Below, one piece after another: positions 61,240 to 64,000 of a stretch of 64,000 nucleotides of DNA. The translations under genes were made by a program, and so were the position numbers. A model generated the notes under the pieces. That model was not told the origin of the DNA, did not search any database, and saw only the letters and a list, made by a program, of their open reading frames with translations. The number at the start of each line of letters is the position of its first letter. Position 1 is the stretch's first letter. Source of the DNA: Flavobacterium sp. UBA7663 (GTDB lineage: Bacteria; Bacteroidota; Bacteroidia; Flavobacteriales; Flavobacteriaceae); NCBI RefSeq assembly GCF_002483315.1, contig NZ_DLHR01000027.1, forward strand, positions 1 through 64,000, read 5' to 3'.

Positions 61240-63063
61240 CTATTTAAACAAATATTTCATTCCAAATAAAACATTCCCTTTTGGCATAGGAACCATTCCT
61301 GCTTCTACATATTCTGTATCAAAAATATTATTAGCATATACTGAAAATTCCAATGCTTTTAATTGATATGAAGCACTTACATCCCAAATGTTGTAACTAA
61401 CTCCTGAGGTTCTCTCTACGTATCTATATCCAATTGAATTGCTGAAATTTTTGAACCATTCCATTGCATAATTCCCAACGAATTGATGTTTCATTGAGTT
61501 TATAGAATATCTTGAATAAGCAGCACTACTTTGCTTAACATCATCTTCGATAAACGTGTAACCCATTTTGATTTTTTGTGGCAAAGTATTTAATGCAAAA
61601 CGATATTCTACTTGTGCTTCAAAACCTTTTGTGTTTACATCTTGTATGTTTTGAGGTGTATAAACAACAGCCGCCTCTGTTGGTCTTACATAATCAATCA
61701 AATCATTTGAATCTCTGTTAAATGCTGCAAACGTAAAGTCAAATTTTGACGTTAACCATTTGATTCCTATTTCTTCTGAAAGTGCTTCTTCAGGTTGTAA
61801 ATTTTCATTCCCAATAGCTTGTGGTCCTATGTAATACAAATCAGTATATGTTGGAACTCTGTAAGTATATCCAATGTTTCCATACACTCTAAAATCGGAA
61901 GAAATTTGATAACCTAAGTCTAATCCCGGAAATGCTTTGCTATCAAAATCAGAAAAATAAGATACTGCAACTCCTGGTGTTATATCAAATTTATTGTCCA
62001 AAAACTGAAAACGATGTTCTAAAAACACAGAAGCCATTTCTCTTGAATTATCGCCCAACCTATTACTTGATATGTAATATTTAGCCATTTCAACACCAAA
62101 ACCAGTGATTCCAACTTTTGATTCATAAGAACCATTTAATTCAGCAGCAAACTTATTGGTAATATGTAAATTTCTATAAATAGAAGGATTACTTCTTATG
62201 TAGTGATATTCGTCTTGATTTCTTCTCCAATATACTCTTGGTTTCCAAGTGAAATTTCCATTTTTAATAACCGTTGAAAATCCAACTAAACTCGCTTGTG
62301 TTTCTTCATATTGTTCAGTAGCCGATGGAATTCCATAAAAACCATTTGCGCCAAATTTTCTCTCTGAATAAGTAGTAAGTAAATTAATTGGTAATTTATT
62401 TTTGTTGAATTGACTTTTCAATACATAATTGGTATTGTCAAAATCAGTATTATGGCGATAACCTTCTGAGAAATTTTTAGAAAAATGTACAATATGACTA
62501 CTTTCTTTTAAACTAACTGTACCTGTTGCTTCAGCAATAAATTGACCGAAAGAACCTCCTTGCACTTTAGCAATTAAAGAGTTTTCTTCAACATCTTTGG
62601 TTACAATGTTAACAGCTCCCGTAAAAGCATTTTGTCCAAAAATACGTGCGGCAGGTCCTTTAATTACTTCAATTCTTTTAATCACTTCAATTGGTAACGC
62701 TAAATTTAAAGTATGATGTCCAGTTTGTGGATCATCAACTTTAATACCGTCAATAAGCAATAATGTTTGATCAAAACCACCACCTCTAATGTATAAATCG
62801 GCTTGCATTCCGTTTACACCTTGGCGTCTTACATCAATTCCTGCTAATTGTTGTAAAGCATCAGCAACATTGGTAACACCTAATTTTTTAATATCTGCTG
62901 CGGTAACAATTTGAATAGTTCTTGAGTTTTCTTTAAAAGGTAAATCAATTCGAGAAGAAGTAACTACAACTTCTTTAAGAGAATCGGTTTTTAATTCTGT
63001 TTCTTGTGCATTTCCAAGTAAAGTACTTAAAAGCAAGGCAGATAAAAAGTATTTATTTTTCAT
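61240..63063 (-). CDS. TonB-dependent outer-membrane receptor (BtuB-like size)
   Basis: A 607-residue protein with a signal peptide (about 1-19, ending LLGNAQ). The plug domain follows (about 45-155: IVTAADIKKLGVTNVADALQ ... VIKGPAARIFGQNAFTGAVN), then a 22-stranded barrel ending in FGMKYLFK. It takes up a scarce compound using energy from TonB-ExbB-ExbD. Its size is closest to the BtuB and vitamin/cofactor receptors rather than the larger SusC type. No SusD partner is present. It is divergent from the MocR-type regulator, 68 bases away. Confidence 0.93.
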   Translation of the reverse strand: MKNKYFLSALLLSTLLGNAQETELKTDSLKEVVVTSSRIDLPFKENSRTIQIVTAADIKKLGVTNVADALQQLAGIDVRRQGVNGMQADLYIRGGGFDQTLLLIDGIKVDDPQTGHHTLNLALPIEVIKRIEVIKGPAARIFGQNAFTGAVNIVTKDVEENSLIAKVQGGSFGQFIAEATGTVSLKESSHIVHFSKNFSEGYRHNTDFDNTNYVLKSQFNKNKLPINLLTTYSERKFGANGFYGIPSATEQYEETQASLVGFSTVIKNGNFTWKPRVYWRRNQDEYHYIRSNPSIYRNLHITNKFAAELNGSYESKVGITGFGVEMAKYYISSNRLGDNSREMASVFLEHRFQFLDNKFDITPGVAVSYFSDFDSKAFPGLDLGYQISSDFRVYGNIGYTYRVPTYTDLYYIGPQAIGNENLQPEEALSEEIGIKWLTSKFDFTFAAFNRDSNDLIDYVRPTEAAVVYTPQNIQDVNTKGFEAQVEYRFALNTLPQKIKMGYTFIEDDVKQSSAAYSRYSINSMKHQFVGNYAMEWFKNFSNSIGYRYVERTSGVSYNIWDVSASYQLKALEFSVYANNIFDTEYVEAGMVPMPKGNVLFGMKYLFK

Positions 63064-63102
63064 TTGAAGTTTATTTTAAAACGGTGCAAAAGTCGTAACT
63101 TT

Positions 63103-63147
63103 CCGGACGATTAAAATAGTCCAGTTTTAAAATGAAAGATAGTCCGG
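63103..63147. promoter_or_regulatory. Repeated GTCC half-sites in the divergent receptor/MocR region
   Basis: CCGGAC at 63103-63108, GTCCAG at 63119-63124 and GTCCGG at 63142-63147. The first and second form an inverted pair with a 10-base spacer, and the second and third are direct copies 23 bases apart. The third is inside the regulator's first codons. On the minus strand GACTTTTG followed by CACC (a TAnnTTTG variant) lies toward the receptor. This spacing is typical of MocR operators. Confidence 0.5.
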
Positions 63148-64000
63148 TAACTCTGTTGTTGAAAGAACTTATTCACTTTGATAAATCAAATGCTACTTCC
63201 GTATATATTCAAATTTCACAGCAAATTATAAATGCGATTCAAAGAGGTTATCTAAAAGAAGGAATGGCTTTGCCTGGAACTCGAATTTTCAGCCAATTAC
63301 TTAATATTCATAGAAATACTGCAGTTGCAGTTTATGACGAATTAGCTTCGCAAGGTTGGGTTGAAATAATTCCAAACAAAGGCACTTTTATCTTGATTCC
63401 AAAACCAAAAACGGCTTCTATAAAAGCACGTTCTAATAAAATAAATGATGCCTATAGCTATCCTAAAACTACGGGGTTTCCTTTTCAAACATCCTTTCAC
63501 TTAGCTTCAACTGAAGAATTTTCGGAAGCAAAATACATTTTAAACGATGGTCAACCCGATTTAAGATTACACCCTATTCATGAATTTTCAAAATGGTACG
63601 GCACATCAATGAAACGAAAATCATTGATTTCAAAATGGAACAATACATCGAAAAACAGCTATTCTACATTCGAAAATCAATTATGCAACTTTTTAAATGC
63701 GACAAGAGGATTTCATATCAAACCTACAAACTTAATCAGTACAAGAAGTACCGAAATGAGTTTATACATCATCTCACAGCTTTTAATTCGCAAAAAAGAC
63801 GTGGTTTTGGTTGGTAATTTGAGTAACTATAATGCCAATATGATTTTTCAAGAAGCTGGAGCCAACATTAAAACGATTCCAGTTGACGAAAATGGGTTAG
63901 ATATCAATTACATTGAAAAACATTTTACAAAAGGCAAAATTAGATGTATTTATGTGTGTTCCAATCGCGATTATCCGACAACAAATACTTTGTCTGCCGA
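63132..64000 (+). CDS. MocR-family regulator (GntR HTH plus aminotransferase domain), cut by right edge
   Basis: 289 codons are visible. An N-terminal GntR-type winged HTH (about 20-95: QISQQIINAIQRGYLKEGMA, LNIHRNTAVAVYDELASQGW) is followed by a fold type I aminotransferase-like domain of which about 160 residues are in the window. These are PLP-dependent regulators that usually control vitamin B6, GABA or amino-acid genes. The Lys that binds PLP lies beyond the edge. It is divergent from the TonB-dependent receptor gene, which is the obvious target. Confidence 0.88.
   Translation, partial: MKDSPVTLLLKELIHFDKSNATSVYIQISQQIINAIQRGYLKEGMALPGTRIFSQLLNIHRNTAVAVYDELASQGWVEIIPNKGTFILIPKPKTASIKARSNKINDAYSYPKTTGFPFQTSFHLASTEEFSEAKYILNDGQPDLRLHPIHEFSKWYGTSMKRKSLISKWNNTSKNSYSTFENQLCNFLNATRGFHIKPTNLISTRSTEMSLYIISQLLIRKKDVVLVGNLSNYNANMIFQEAGANIKTIPVDENGLDINYIEKHFTKGKIRCIYVCSNRDYPTTNTLSA

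Noticed and set aside
63593..63817. A separate 74-codon gene near the right edge
   Set aside because: It is in another frame inside the MocR regulator gene, which reads open from 63132 to the end of the window.

Overview
The window looks like chromosomal core sequence from a Flavobacteriaceae bacterium, Flavobacterium or a close relative. The evidence is AT-rich DNA, many promoters of the Bacteroidetes type (-33 TTG, -7 TAnnTTTG, often followed by CACC), Bacteroidetes-restricted families (DUF4271, DUF4296, DUF3098, DUF5686), a protein with a type IX secretion C-terminal sorting domain, and an ATP-type PEP carboxykinase. I see no prophage, insertion sequence, CRISPR array, plasmid or rRNA operon. 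There is one tRNA, tRNA-Ser(GGA).

Layout. 1-5.3 kb: the start of tyrS, a nucleotide-sugar-type SDR, then a minus-strand operon (GT2 mannosyltransferase, dihydroorotase, DUF4296 lipoprotein) joined by TAATG stop/start overlaps, and a DUF4271-hemD pair. 5.4-11.3 kb: pckA, DUF423, a saccharopine-dehydrogenase-like enzyme with an Lrp/AsnC regulator, a YugP-like zinc protease, and a two-gene unit encoding a prohibitin-tail-like protein and a 61-residue protein. 11.3-16.1 kb: a repeat-littered gap, leuS, and a WG-repeat protein. 16.2-19.5 kb: the conserved run ftsX-DUF3098-uppP-truB plus a YiiX-like hydrolase. 19.6-31.1 kb: a thioredoxin-like protein, patatin, pyrH-frr, a DUF5686 outer-membrane protein, an MMPL/RND exporter, asnS, rpoN and a PAP2-related membrane protein. 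31.1-34.4 kb: an outer-membrane barrel protein, an ExbB-(unknown)-ExbD-ExbD energising operon and tRNA-Ser. 34.5-38 kb: asparaginase, acyltransferase, TatD, retropepsin-like protein.

38.1-44.5 kb is the most accessory-like stretch: three proteins of unknown function, a fibronectin-III repeat protein exported by type IX secretion, and a membrane-anchored TPR/AraC-type regulator directly upstream of it. 44.7-50.8 kb holds sucA-sucB (2-oxoglutarate dehydrogenase E1 and E2), a small barrel protein, an unknown protein and a polyprenyl synthetase. 51-57.2 kb is a self-contained tetR-tolC-MFP-RND efflux operon. 57.2-64 kb holds a MORN/YwqK-like protein, a TlpA-type thioredoxin, aspS, a cold-shock protein, and a TonB-dependent receptor divergent from a MocR-type regulator that is cut by the right edge.

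Most of the window is ordinary housekeeping sequence and I do not see a clearly new multi-gene system. The best second looks are the MocR/TonB-receptor divergent pair with repeated GTCC half-sites, the palindrome over the promoter of the type IX substrate beside its likely regulator, two intergenic-repeat-like stretches embedded in frame in leuS, a MITE-like element at about 9.1 kb, and the small orphan families around 10.6-11.3 and 38-40 kb.
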